DNA from: Burkholderia catarinensis
GTDB taxonomy: Bacteria > Pseudomonadota > Gammaproteobacteria > Burkholderiales > Burkholderiaceae
Assembly (NCBI RefSeq): GCF_001883705.2
Contig: NZ_MDEQ02000032.1
Coordinates: 1 to 64,000 of the forward strand
DNA: 64,000 nt
Reading direction: 5' to 3'
Of the stretch, positions 35,355 through 43,393 are shown in pieces. Made by a program: the position numbers and the translations under genes. How positions within the stretch are numbered: position 1 is the stretch's first letter; each line of letters begins with the position of its first letter. Below the pieces are notes generated by a model, which worked only from the letters and a program-made list of their open reading frames with translations, did no database searches and was not told the DNA's origin.

Positions 35355-37523
35355 ATGTCGATCAACATTCGCAAGATGCGTTATCTGCCGCTCGTCGCCG
35401 CACTCGCGCTCGCCGGGTGCGGCGGCGACGACGGTGGCGTGGGCTCGGCTTCCGCGCTCAGCTCCGCCGGCGCGCCGCATTCGGGCTCGTCGCCCGCCGT
35501 CACCGCGCCGCCGAGCGCATCCAACGTCGACAAGAGCGTTTCGCCTGTCGAATTGCCGGACACAGTGGTGCCCGTGAACTACCGGCTGTGGTTCCGCCCG
35601 AACGAAGCGCTGAACGCGTTCGACGGCCGCGCCGACGTCGAGATCAAGGTGCTGAAGCCGGTCAACAACATCGTGATCGCCGGCCACCGGATCAAGTTCA
35701 CGAATGGCCGCATCACGCTGCAGCCGGGCAACATCCAGCTGATCGCGACGCCGCAGGACAAGGGCGACTTCTATCAGCTGCGCCCCGTGAGCGGCACGAT
35801 CTCGCCGGGCAACTATTCGCTGCACATGGAGTGGTCGGGCATCATCAACTTCAAGTCGTATGACGATCCGGTCAAGAAGACGGGCGGCAGTTGCGGCGAC
35901 GATCCGTATCCGGGCTGCTCGGCCGCGGAAGGCATCTTCCGCGTCGACCTGAAGAGCACCGACGGCACGACGAGCGGCGCGATCCTCACGCAGGGCGAAA
36001 CCAACCTGTCGCGCCAGTGGTTCCCCGGCTGGGACGAGCCGGCGTTCCGCCCGACCTATGAAGTGACGGCCGAAGTGCCGCAGAACTGGCGCGTCGTGTC
36101 GAACGCGGCCGAGAAGCCGTCGACCAGCATCGGCGGCGGCTACAAGCTCGTGCAGTTCGACAAGACCCCGCCGATGCCGTCGTACCTGCTGTTCTTCGGC
36201 GGCGGCCTGTTCGACACCTACGAGGACGACTTCACGAGCCCGCTGCCGGGCGGCAAGGGCGGCCTGCACCTGCGCGTGTTCACGCCGCCGGGCATGAGCG
36301 ACTGGGCGAAGCCGGCGATGGACCGCACCAAGCAGGCGCTCGACTTCTACTACCGCTACACGGGCATTGCGCTGCCGCTCACGAAGTTCGACACGGTGGC
36401 CGCGAACGACGCGTTCAAGGAGCAGAAGGACCTGAACTTCGGCGGGATGGAGAACTGGGGGTCGATCCTCGAGTTCGCCGACGACATCCTGCCGCAGCCG
36501 GGCCAGCCGATGTCGCACTACGGCAATGAAGTGCTGACGCACGAAGTCGCGCACCAGTGGTTCGGCGATCTCGTCACGACCGACTGGTGGGACAACGTGT
36601 GGCTCAACGAGTCGTTCGCGACGTTCTTCGAGACGAAGACGACGATCCAGTTCTTCCCCAACGAGTTCAGCTGGCTCGACCAGGTGAAGAACAAGTACCG
36701 CGTGATCAATCGCGACATCGGCCCGAACGCATTCCCGGTCGCGCCGAACTTCAACGACTGGGCGTCGAACGACTTCGTGCTGAGCGCCAGCGCGTTCACG
36801 TACGACAAGGGCGGCCACGTGCTGAAGACGCTCGAGAACTATCTCGGCGAACAGACGCTGCGCAAGGGCCTGCAGCAATACCTGGTCGACTACTCGTTCG
36901 GCAACGGCACGCCGAAGCGCCTGTGGGATGCGCTGTCGAAGGAAAGCGGCCAGGCGGTCGGCCCGATCGGCGACAGCTATGTGCGCCAGACGGGCGTGCC
37001 GCTGATCTCGCTCGACACGCAGTGCGACCTGACGAAGAACCAGACGATCGTCACGCTGAAACAGCAGCCGTTCCCGAACAAGAACGCGTATCCGGGCCTG
37101 CAGTGGACGGTGCCGATCACGCTCGCGTACGGCCAGGGTCTCGCGAAACACACGACGCTCGCGCTGAAGGATACGCAGACGCAGACGCGGATCGACGGCT
37201 GCACGGGCGTGGTCGCCGACCCGAGCGGGCTCGACTACTACGTCGTGAACTACAGCGACGCGGCCTGGAGCGGACTGCTCACGCAGGTCAACGGCTCGAC
37301 CGATCCGGTGCTGCTGGCGAACCTGAAGAGCGAGGCGGCGCTGCTCGTCGCGAACAACCTCGCGCCGGCTTCGCGCTCGACGTCGATCGGCTCGGTCGCT
37401 TCGCCGGCCGCGATGAAGCTGCGCCAGACGCCGACCTTCGGCGGCATCGAGCCGGTAACGAAGGAACGCCCGGCACTGCAATACCAGGGCATCTTCAAGC
37501 CGCGCAAGGTAGTGACGCAGTAA
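35355..37523 (+). CDS. Secreted M1-family metallopeptidase (lipoprotein)
   Basis: 722 residues. The signal peptide ends in the lipobox LALAGC (Cys near 21), and a Ser/Gly/Ala-rich linker runs to about 60. The M1 fold follows: N-terminal beta domain, the exopeptidase motif GGMENWG near residue 360, and the zinc site HEVAHQWFGD with the downstream Glu in WLNESFA, at about 397-422. M1 enzymes cleave N-terminal residues from peptides. The lipoprotein signal suggests action in the periplasm or at the outer surface. GAGG lies upstream of the ATG. A terminator lies 70 bp after the stop. Confidence 0.92.
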   Translation: MSINIRKMRYLPLVAALALAGCGGDDGGVGSASALSSAGAPHSGSSPAVTAPPSASNVDKSVSPVELPDTVVPVNYRLWFRPNEALNAFDGRADVEIKVLKPVNNIVIAGHRIKFTNGRITLQPGNIQLIATPQDKGDFYQLRPVSGTISPGNYSLHMEWSGIINFKSYDDPVKKTGGSCGDDPYPGCSAAEGIFRVDLKSTDGTTSGAILTQGETNLSRQWFPGWDEPAFRPTYEVTAEVPQNWRVVSNAAEKPSTSIGGGYKLVQFDKTPPMPSYLLFFGGGLFDTYEDDFTSPLPGGKGGLHLRVFTPPGMSDWAKPAMDRTKQALDFYYRYTGIALPLTKFDTVAANDAFKEQKDLNFGGMENWGSILEFADDILPQPGQPMSHYGNEVLTHEVAHQWFGDLVTTDWWDNVWLNESFATFFETKTTIQFFPNEFSWLDQVKNKYRVINRDIGPNAFPVAPNFNDWASNDFVLSASAFTYDKGGHVLKTLENYLGEQTLRKGLQQYLVDYSFGNGTPKRLWDALSKESGQAVGPIGDSYVRQTGVPLISLDTQCDLTKNQTIVTLKQQPFPNKNAYPGLQWTVPITLAYGQGLAKHTTLALKDTQTQTRIDGCTGVVADPSGLDYYVVNYSDAAWSGLLTQVNGSTDPVLLANLKSEAALLVANNLAPASRSTSIGSVASPAAMKLRQTPTFGGIEPVTKERPALQYQGIFKPRKVVTQ

Positions 37524-37593
37524 CGGTGCGCACCCGGCCGGTGCCGCGCAGCCTGCGGCGCCGGCCGGCGTACCGGCTTCTCCGACCTTTGAC

Positions 37594-37619
37594 GGGCCTC
37601 GCGAGCGAGGCCCTTTTTT
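37594..37619 (+). terminator. Terminator after the M1 peptidase gene
   Basis: GGGCCTCGC (37594-37602), a GA loop, GCGAGGCCC (37605-37613), then six T residues. It sits between the M1 peptidase gene and the convergent LysR gene. Confidence 0.92.
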
Positions 37620-37667
37620 CTTTCGGCGCGGCCCGGTGGCCCCATGGTCCTGCGCACCCGCCCGCCG

Positions 37668-38588
37668 TCACGCCCACGCGGCATCCCACGCCGGCTGCGC
37701 GAACCACGTCGTCAGGAACGCGACGAGCCGCGACGCACGCGCGCTGCCGCGCGCCTGCTGGCGCAACACATGGATCGTCGCCTGCTCGGGCTCTGCCGCG
37801 TACTGCGGCAGCACCACGCGCAGCCGTCCGTCGCGCAGCGCGTCCCCCGCGAGCCAGGTCGGCAGGTGCGCGAGACCGAGCCCGTCGATCGCCGCCTCGA
37901 GCAACGCTTCCGAATGATTGCTGCGAAACCGCGGCTGCGCCGGCACGTGGCGGCGCTCGCCGAAGCGCCACGCGCCCGGCGGCGGTGCGCCATGCCACGC
38001 GAGACAGTCGTGTCCGGCGAGCGCGTCGGGCGATTCGGGCTCGCCGCGCCGCGAGAGGTAGGCCGCGCTCGCGCACAGCACGCGCCGCTGCGGCGCCAGC
38101 ACGGTCGCCACGAAGCGCGTGTCCTCGAGCGGGCCGATGCGCACCGCGAGATCGACGTCGGAGCCGAGCCGCGCGCCCTGCAGATCGACCATGCTGTCGG
38201 TCAGCACCAGGTCGACCTGCAGCGCCGGATGACACTGCATGAACGCGGCCAGCGCGGCCATCAGGTGCCGCCGGCCGAACGGCGCCGGACAATCGACGCG
38301 CAGCAGCCCGCTCGGCTCGTCGTGCTGGCTGTGCAGGTCTTCCTGCAGGCCGCGCAGTTCCGCCAGCATCCGCGTCGCGCGACCGTACAGCAACTGCCCG
38401 GCTTCGGTCGGCCGCAGCGCATGCGTGGTGCGATGGAGGAGGCGGATGCCGAGCTGCGTCTCGAGCCGGTCGATGCGCCGCGTGACCGACGACGCGGCGA
38501 CGCCCAGCCGGCGCGCGGCCGCCGAGAAGCTCTGCTGGTCGACCACGTCGACGAACAGCGCCAGATGCGGGGAAAGGAAGTCGTCCAT
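37668..38588 (-). CDS. LysR-family transcriptional regulator
   Basis: 306 residues. The DNA-binding domain is at about 4-62 (LALFVDVVDQQSFSAAARRLGVAASSVTRRIDRLETQLGIRLLHRTTH), followed by the effector domain with the LLRVDCPAPFGRRHL opening typical of the AaeR/DmlR-like branch. It is divergent from the quinone oxidoreductase and XapX genes and presumably regulates them. A 13-base TGCG/CGCA dyad with T-N11-A spacing lies just upstream of its start. The inducer is unknown. Confidence 0.92.
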   Translation of the reverse strand: MDDFLSPHLALFVDVVDQQSFSAAARRLGVAASSVTRRIDRLETQLGIRLLHRTTHALRPTEAGQLLYGRATRMLAELRGLQEDLHSQHDEPSGLLRVDCPAPFGRRHLMAALAAFMQCHPALQVDLVLTDSMVDLQGARLGSDVDLAVRIGPLEDTRFVATVLAPQRRVLCASAAYLSRRGEPESPDALAGHDCLAWHGAPPPGAWRFGERRHVPAQPRFRSNHSEALLEAAIDGLGLAHLPTWLAGDALRDGRLRVVLPQYAAEPEQATIHVLRQQARGSARASRLVAFLTTWFAQPAWDAAWA

Positions 38589-38610
38589 TCAAGGCCTTCG
38601 GATTTGGCTA

Positions 38611-38623
38611 TGCGTAATTCGCA
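38611..38623. promoter_or_regulatory. Candidate LysR box (T-N11-A)
   Basis: TGCGTAATTCGCA has symmetric ends (TGCG and CGCA), 11 of 13 symmetric bases and the T-N11-A form of LysR sites. It lies 22 bp upstream of the LysR start and 127 bp before the oxidoreductase ATG. Confidence 0.55.
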
Positions 38624-38749
38624 AAACAATCATCCGCCTTTGCACGTTTCCGCGTCAAACCGGACCGCCTAGACTGCATCCATCCTTTCCATCCATTGCA
38701 CGCGCCGGCCCGCCGGGCCGCGCAGCAGCCATCCGTTACGGAGATCATC

Positions 38750-39727
38750 ATGCGCAGCATCCGCTTCGACGCCCCCGCCGCCGACATCGAGTCGCTCGAC
38801 GCGCGCGTCCGGGAAATCGACCCGCCCGTGCCGGCCGACGGCCAGATGCTGATCGAGGTGCGCGCGGCCGGCGTGAACCCGAGCGACGTGAAGGCCGCGC
38901 TCGGCCGCATGCCGCATGCGGTGTGGCCGCGCACGCCCGGGCGCGACTGGGCCGGCATCGTGCGCAGCGGCCCGGACGGCTGGATCGGCGCGCCCGTGTG
39001 GGGCTCGGGCGGCGATCTCGGCGTCGGGCGCGACGGCTCGCACGCGGAATGGCTCGTGCTCGACGCGGCACGGGTGCGCCGCAAGCCGGCCGTGCTGACG
39101 CTCGACGAAGCGGCGGGCGTCGGCGTGCCGTTCGTCACCGCGTACGAGGGCTTGCGCCGGGCCGGCATGCCGACGGCCGACGACGTCGTGCTCGTGTTCG
39201 GCGCGAACGGCAAGGTCGGCCAGGCCGCGATCCAGCTCGCGAGCGCGCGCGGCGCGCGCGTGATCGGCGTCGAGCGCGGCCCCGGCGGCTATCGCGGCCA
39301 CGCATCGGGCGACGTGCGCATGATCGACGCATCGAACGAAACGGTTGCCGACGCGGTGCGCGCGGCGACCGGCGGCCACGGCGCGGACATCGTCTACAAC
39401 ACGGTCGGCAGCCCGTATTTCGAAGCCGCGAACGCATCGATGGCGATCGGCGCGCGGCAAATCTTCATCTCGACGATCGAGCGCAGCGTGCCGTTCGACA
39501 TCTTCGCGTTCTATCGCGGCCAGCACACGTACGTAGGTGTCGATTCGCTGCAGCTAGGCGACGCCGCGGTCGCACAGATCCTCGACGCGCTCGCACCCGG
39601 CTTCGGCAACGGCACGTTGCGCCCGTTCCCGATCGGCGACGACCATATCTACCCGCTCGACCGCGCGCACGACGCGTATCGCGCGGTGCTGGCCGGTGCG
39701 CGCGAGCGCGTCATCCTCAAGCCCTGA
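38750..39727 (+). CDS. Zinc-independent MDR-family oxidoreductase (quinone oxidoreductase-like)
   Basis: 325 residues from the ATG at 38750, with TACGGAGATC upstream. It has the medium-chain dehydrogenase/reductase architecture: a GroES-like catalytic domain (RAAGVNPSDVKAALG, TPGRDWAGIV) and a Rossmann domain with VLVFGANGKVGQAAIQLASARGARVIGV. The catalytic zinc Cys/His ligands are absent, as in quinone oxidoreductases and enoyl reductases. The likely role is NADPH-dependent reduction of quinones or reactive carbonyls in the cytosol. It is followed 24 bp later by a XapX gene, with a divergent LysR gene upstream. Confidence 0.87.
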   Translation: MRSIRFDAPAADIESLDARVREIDPPVPADGQMLIEVRAAGVNPSDVKAALGRMPHAVWPRTPGRDWAGIVRSGPDGWIGAPVWGSGGDLGVGRDGSHAEWLVLDAARVRRKPAVLTLDEAAGVGVPFVTAYEGLRRAGMPTADDVVLVFGANGKVGQAAIQLASARGARVIGVERGPGGYRGHASGDVRMIDASNETVADAVRAATGGHGADIVYNTVGSPYFEAANASMAIGARQIFISTIERSVPFDIFAFYRGQHTYVGVDSLQLGDAAVAQILDALAPGFGNGTLRPFPIGDDHIYPLDRAHDAYRAVLAGARERVILKP

Positions 39728-39751
39728 CGCCGGACCAGACGGGAGACCGCC

Positions 39752-39904
39752 ATGACGGATTACGTGACCTCGCTCGCGGCGGGCCTCGGCGTCGGCGTGC
39801 TGTATGCGCTGCTGCACGTGCGCTCGCCGGCGCCGCCGCTCGTCGCGCTTGTCGGCCTGCTCGGGATGGTGATCGGCGAGCGCGCGATCGCGCTGCTGCG
39901 TTGA
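39752..39904 (+). CDS. XapX-domain small membrane protein (DUF1427)
   Basis: A 50-residue protein starting at the ATG at 39752, with GGGAGACC nine bases upstream, and ending in TGA at 39902-39904. It reads MTDYVTSLAAGLGVGVLYA, then LLHVRSPAPPLVALVGLLGM and a short basic tail. Two hydrophobic helices flank the conserved RSPAPPL turn, the hallmark of XapX proteins. Function is unknown. It starts 24 bp after the oxidoreductase and is probably cotranscribed. Its size puts it below many gene-calling cut-offs. Confidence 0.9.
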   Translation: MTDYVTSLAAGLGVGVLYALLHVRSPAPPLVALVGLLGMVIGERAIALLR

Positions 39905-39925
39905 TGCGCTGATGCGGCGCCTGCG

Positions 39926-40954
39926 CTAGCGGTCGTCGCGCCGGCGGAACGCCCACCATGCGGCGAGCGCCGTGAAACCCGCGACGAGCAGCACCATCAG
40001 CCAGAAGCCGTGCTTGTTCTCCGAGAACGGCACGCCGCCGACGTTCATCCCGAAGAAACCGGCGACGATGTTGATCGGCAGCGCGATCACGGTCACAAGC
40101 GTCAGCGTGAACAGCGTCCGGTTGTTCTGCTCGTCGAGACGCGAACCGATCTCTTCCTGCAGCAGCTTGATCCGCTCGTTGAGCCCCGACAGATCGGCGA
40201 GCACCAGCGAGAACTCTTCGGTCGATTCGCGCAGCTCCTGCACGTCTTCGATGTGCAGCCATGCGGGCGGCTTCGCGAGCAGCCGGAAGATCGACCCGGG
40301 CTCGGGCGCAAGCATGCGCTGCAGGCGCGTCAGCGTGCGGCGCATCGCGCCAAGCTCGATGCGGCTCGACGTGAGCCGCTGCGACAGGAAGCGATCCTCG
40401 ATGCGGTCGACGTCGATGCTCGTGCGCCGCATGATCTGGATCAGCAGATCGGCCTGGTCGCGCAGCAGGTGCACGAGCAGCTCCGCGGGCGACCGGAACT
40501 GCTCGCCGTCTCGCACGCACGCGCGCAGCGTATCGACCGAGCGCAGCGGCTTGAGCCGCGCGGTGACCATGATGCGCCGCTCGACGTGGACGAACAGCGT
40601 CGCGATCTCGGACGGCGTCAGCTCGAGGTTGAACATCACGTCGTTGACGATCGCGCGCAACGCGCCGTCTTCCTGCTCGATGCGCGTCGAGCGCGAACCT
40701 TCGTGGAGGAATTCGAAGAAGCTGTCGGGCAGCTCGAGATGCGTGCGCATCCAGCGCTCGCTCGCGCCGTGCGCGAGATTGAAGTGCAGCCAGACGAAAT
40801 CGCCCGGCGTCGTCGCATCGTGCGCGCGGCACGTGCGCAGCCACGCGGCAGCCGCGTCGGCATCGAGCATCGCGCCCGATCCGCCCGGAACGAAGCGGAA
40901 TCCGCACACCATGCCGGACGTATCGGCGCCGTAAGTCTGTACGATCAGGTCCAT
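39926..40954 (-). CDS. CorA/ZntB-family metal ion transporter
   Basis: 342 residues from the ATG at 40954 (MDLIVQTYGAD); the frame stays open upstream but that part looks non-coding. The long N-terminal cytoplasmic funnel domain includes VWLHFNLAHGASERW, as in ZntB, and a coiled-coil stalk helix. Two C-terminal membrane helices contain the GMN selectivity motif at 302-304 (FFGMNVGG). CorA proteins move Mg2+ and ZntB proteins move Zn2+; the N-terminal sequence is nearer ZntB, but specificity cannot be fixed. It is convergent with the XapX gene. Confidence 0.88.
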   Translation of the reverse strand: MDLIVQTYGADTSGMVCGFRFVPGGSGAMLDADAAAAWLRTCRAHDATTPGDFVWLHFNLAHGASERWMRTHLELPDSFFEFLHEGSRSTRIEQEDGALRAIVNDVMFNLELTPSEIATLFVHVERRIMVTARLKPLRSVDTLRACVRDGEQFRSPAELLVHLLRDQADLLIQIMRRTSIDVDRIEDRFLSQRLTSSRIELGAMRRTLTRLQRMLAPEPGSIFRLLAKPPAWLHIEDVQELRESTEEFSLVLADLSGLNERIKLLQEEIGSRLDEQNNRTLFTLTLVTVIALPINIVAGFFGMNVGGVPFSENKHGFWLMVLLVAGFTALAAWWAFRRRDDR

Positions 40955-41156
40955 CGTCAAAGGTCGTGCGGCGCGCGGCGCGCCGCACATCGCGGGTCGC
41001 GGGCCCGCGCCGGGAAAAGAAAGGAAACGTATGCCCGACGGGCATGACGCTCTCGTGACAGTGTCACGCGGCATCATACCGTCGCGTCCCGGCCACCAAA
41101 GCAACGCGCCGCCCAACGGGCGGCGCAAGCAAGGCATGGTGGCGTGCGGAAACGGG

Positions 41157-42125
41157 TTACTGACGCGTCTCCGACTGCGCGGCGTTCGGGCACGCCGGGT
41201 CCTTGCCCCAGTGGCCGTCGCAAACGCGCCAGCGGCACAGCTGATCCTCGAAGAAGCCGCGCTCCGAACACTCCTTCACGCGCGCCGCCACCGAACCGGT
41301 CGCGGCGCCCGTCTTGGTCGGTACGGCCTGCCCCTTCTGCGCGGCCAGTTTCTTGTCGGCCGGCTTCGTGCGCGCGACGAGCGCCGCGAGCAGATCCGCA
41401 TCCGGATCGTCCTTCCCGGACGCCTTCGCACTCGCGGTACGGGTCGACGTCGCGTCGCGGCGCTTCTTCGCCTGCGCGAGCTCCGCCTCCTGTTCCTTGC
41501 GATGCTTGCGGGCGTCAGCCTTGGCATCGGCCTTCGTGTCGGCCTTGCCGTGCGCCGCAACCTTCGCGCTCTTCGCGGAGTCGGCCTTCGCGGCTTTCGT
41601 CGTTCCGACAGCGGCAGCCGCGGCGACTGCGGCAGCACCGGCCGTGGCAGCGCCCGCTGCGTCGTCGGCGCCACCGGCGAGCGCACGCGACAGGCGGCTG
41701 TTGTCCGCCGCGGGCGCGGACGATGCGGAAGCAACGGTCTGGGAGGCCGAATCGTCGATGACGATCGTGGCCGGTTGCACGGCGGATGCCGCATTCTGCG
41801 CGACCTGCACGGCGGCGTCGCTGGCCGGTGCGACCTTGGCCGGCGCCGTCGCTGCGGGCGCGGCCGCGGCCGTGACAGCGGCGGCCGGCTCGCCCGAATG
41901 CTGCTGCGTGCGCCACGCGCCCCAGCCGCCGACGGCAACCACCAATGCCACGACGGCCGCGATCGGCGCCTTCAGCGAACGGCGCGGCGATTCGGCCGGC
42001 GGCGTGACACGTCCTTCCAGATTCGCGAGAATGCGCGACTGCTGAGGTCCTCCGTTGCCTGCCGGTTTCGTATCCGACAGCAGGCTGGGCGGAGTTTTCG
42101 AATTTGAATTTTCCGGCGCACTCAT
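41157..42125 (-). CDS. T6SS-linked Ala/Lys-rich membrane-anchored protein (TagY-like position)
   Basis: 322 residues. A cytoplasmic N-terminus (about 1-52), one transmembrane helix (about 53-70, APIAAVVALVVAVGGWGAW), a long low-complexity Ala/Lys/Asp-rich region, and a C-terminal segment with four Cys (VKECSERGFFEDQLCRWRVCDGHWGKDPAC) that probably form disulfides in the periplasm. I do not know a defined function. It is divergent from tagX at the edge of the T6SS locus, the position of an accessory gene in Burkholderia T6SS clusters. The low-complexity region makes homology searches hard. Confidence 0.75.
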   Translation of the reverse strand: MSAPENSNSKTPPSLLSDTKPAGNGGPQQSRILANLEGRVTPPAESPRRSLKAPIAAVVALVVAVGGWGAWRTQQHSGEPAAAVTAAAAPAATAPAKVAPASDAAVQVAQNAASAVQPATIVIDDSASQTVASASSAPAADNSRLSRALAGGADDAAGAATAGAAAVAAAAAVGTTKAAKADSAKSAKVAAHGKADTKADAKADARKHRKEQEAELAQAKKRRDATSTRTASAKASGKDDPDADLLAALVARTKPADKKLAAQKGQAVPTKTGAATGSVAARVKECSERGFFEDQLCRWRVCDGHWGKDPACPNAAQSETRQ

Positions 42126-42136
42126 TCAGCGTCTCA

Positions 42137-42166
42137 TTGAATCCTGGTTTAATTCACCGCGATAAT
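42137..42166 (+). promoter_or_regulatory. Candidate promoter for tagX
   Basis: TTGAAT (42137-42142), 18-base spacer, GATAAT (42161-42166). Transcription would start near 42173, giving a leader of about 74 nt to the tagX start. The region has low G+C compared with the flanks. No sigma-54 motif is seen. Confidence 0.5.
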
Positions 42167-42246
42167 ATAGCCCGGCCTCTCGAAGCAGCCTGATTCTAAG
42201 AGCAAGCATTGCAAAACACAATCAATTCCAATTTCCGGGGATTTCT

Positions 42247-43092
42247 TTGATTGCCGTCGCACTCGTCGCCTATTTCGCCCTTGCCGTCGCGGTTGCGGCA
42301 CTGTTGCTTTTACCGGGTATCCGCGCGACCGTTTTCGAATCCGTCGCGCAGTTTCATGGCCGTCTTACGCGCCGTGCGAACGACCGCGCCACGCGTACGC
42401 GAAGTCAGATTGTTAAATCGGCAACCGCTACGCGCGGCGCTTTAAACGACGTGCAAAATTTACTGGTTCGGCGGCGCTTGATGATTATGGTGTCGGCAGG
42501 TATTCTTGCGACGCCGCCATTGGTCGCCATTGCGTTACGCGGCCGGCAATTGTTCCAGTACGACGACACGGCGCGCGTGCCCGACGAGAAGATCGCCGCG
42601 CTGCTGCAGGGCGAACAGCTCGTGCCGCCCCCGCCGCTGCCGCCGGAAGTCTTCGCCACCAAGGAAGTCGAACAGGTGCGCCCGGCGCTGAAGGATGCGA
42701 GCCGCGACTGGAACCTGCTGGACCCGGATTTCCGGACGCGTTTGCTGCTGGTCTACAAGATCATGCACGAACAATATGGTTATGAAATGGCGTTGCTGGA
42801 AGGTTACCGGAGCCCGGAACGGCAGAACCGGCTGGCACAGATGGGCGGCAACGTGACCAACGCGGCAGCCTTCCAGAGTTATCACCAATTCGGGCTGGCG
42901 GCCGACAACGCATTCCTGCGCGACGGCAAGCTGGTCATTTCCGAGAAAGATCCGTGGGCGATGCGCGGCTACCAGTTGTACGGCCAGGTCGCCGAGCAGG
43001 TCGGCCTGACCTGGGGGGGCCGATGGAAAATGATGGATCTCGGGCACGTGGAATACCATAAACCCGGTTTTAAACTGGGACGCGGCAGCTAG
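42247..43092 (+). CDS. tagX: T6SS-associated M15-type peptidoglycan peptidase (TagX-like)
   Basis: 281 residues beginning with TTG at 42247, with GGGGA seven bases upstream; no ATG fits as well. Two hydrophobic segments (about 3-22 and 80-98) anchor it in the inner membrane. The C-terminal domain has M15/VanY-type zinc motifs: SYHQFGLAADNAF (His and Asp ligands) and DLGHVEYH (catalytic Glu and His ligand). In other species TagX is an L,D-endopeptidase that opens peptidoglycan for T6SS assembly; the role here is inferred from domain and position directly before tssM. Confidence 0.85.
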   Translation: MIAVALVAYFALAVAVAALLLLPGIRATVFESVAQFHGRLTRRANDRATRTRSQIVKSATATRGALNDVQNLLVRRRLMIMVSAGILATPPLVAIALRGRQLFQYDDTARVPDEKIAALLQGEQLVPPPPLPPEVFATKEVEQVRPALKDASRDWNLLDPDFRTRLLLVYKIMHEQYGYEMALLEGYRSPERQNRLAQMGGNVTNAAAFQSYHQFGLAADNAFLRDGKLVISEKDPWAMRGYQLYGQVAEQVGLTWGGRWKMMDLGHVEYHKPGFKLGRGS

Positions 43093-43393
43093 CCATGGCT
43101 GCCGGACAGGAAATAATGAGGGCGGCATGGGGCTTTTTAATATCCCGGCAGGAAACGATATGGGCGGCGCAAAAAATCGAGCATTCCGGTGCGCGATTTT
43201 TTCCGGCCGCCGCTTCCGTTTTAAATCTCACAGCGTCCTTTCATTAATGCGCGCGCCTTCTCCGATGCCGCGGGCGCATTGATGCCTGCCCCCTTCATCC
43301 CGTTTGACAGCGTGGCGACACATCGCGGCGCCACCCTTGCCGCTCGGCGCGCCTGCGTCGCCTCACCGAATCGCACCGGAACCTGAACGTCCT
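43093..43393. other. Gap between tagX and tssM
   Basis: 301 bp without a gene. It contains the weak hairpin at 43171-43202 and presumably a tssM promoter. Part of it is open in the tssM frame, but no good earlier start is seen. Confidence 0.5.
43171..43202 (+). terminator. Possible weak terminator after tagX
   Basis: AAAAAATCG (43171-43179) pairs with CGATTTTTT (43194-43202), with GC pairs extending inward past a mismatch. It ends in T residues but the stem is AT-rich, so only partial termination before tssM is expected. Confidence 0.5.

Noticed and set aside
42126..42246. Sigma-54 promoter for the T6SS genes
   Set aside because: No GG-N10-GC motif with the right context was found in the spacer; a sigma-70-like pair is present instead.
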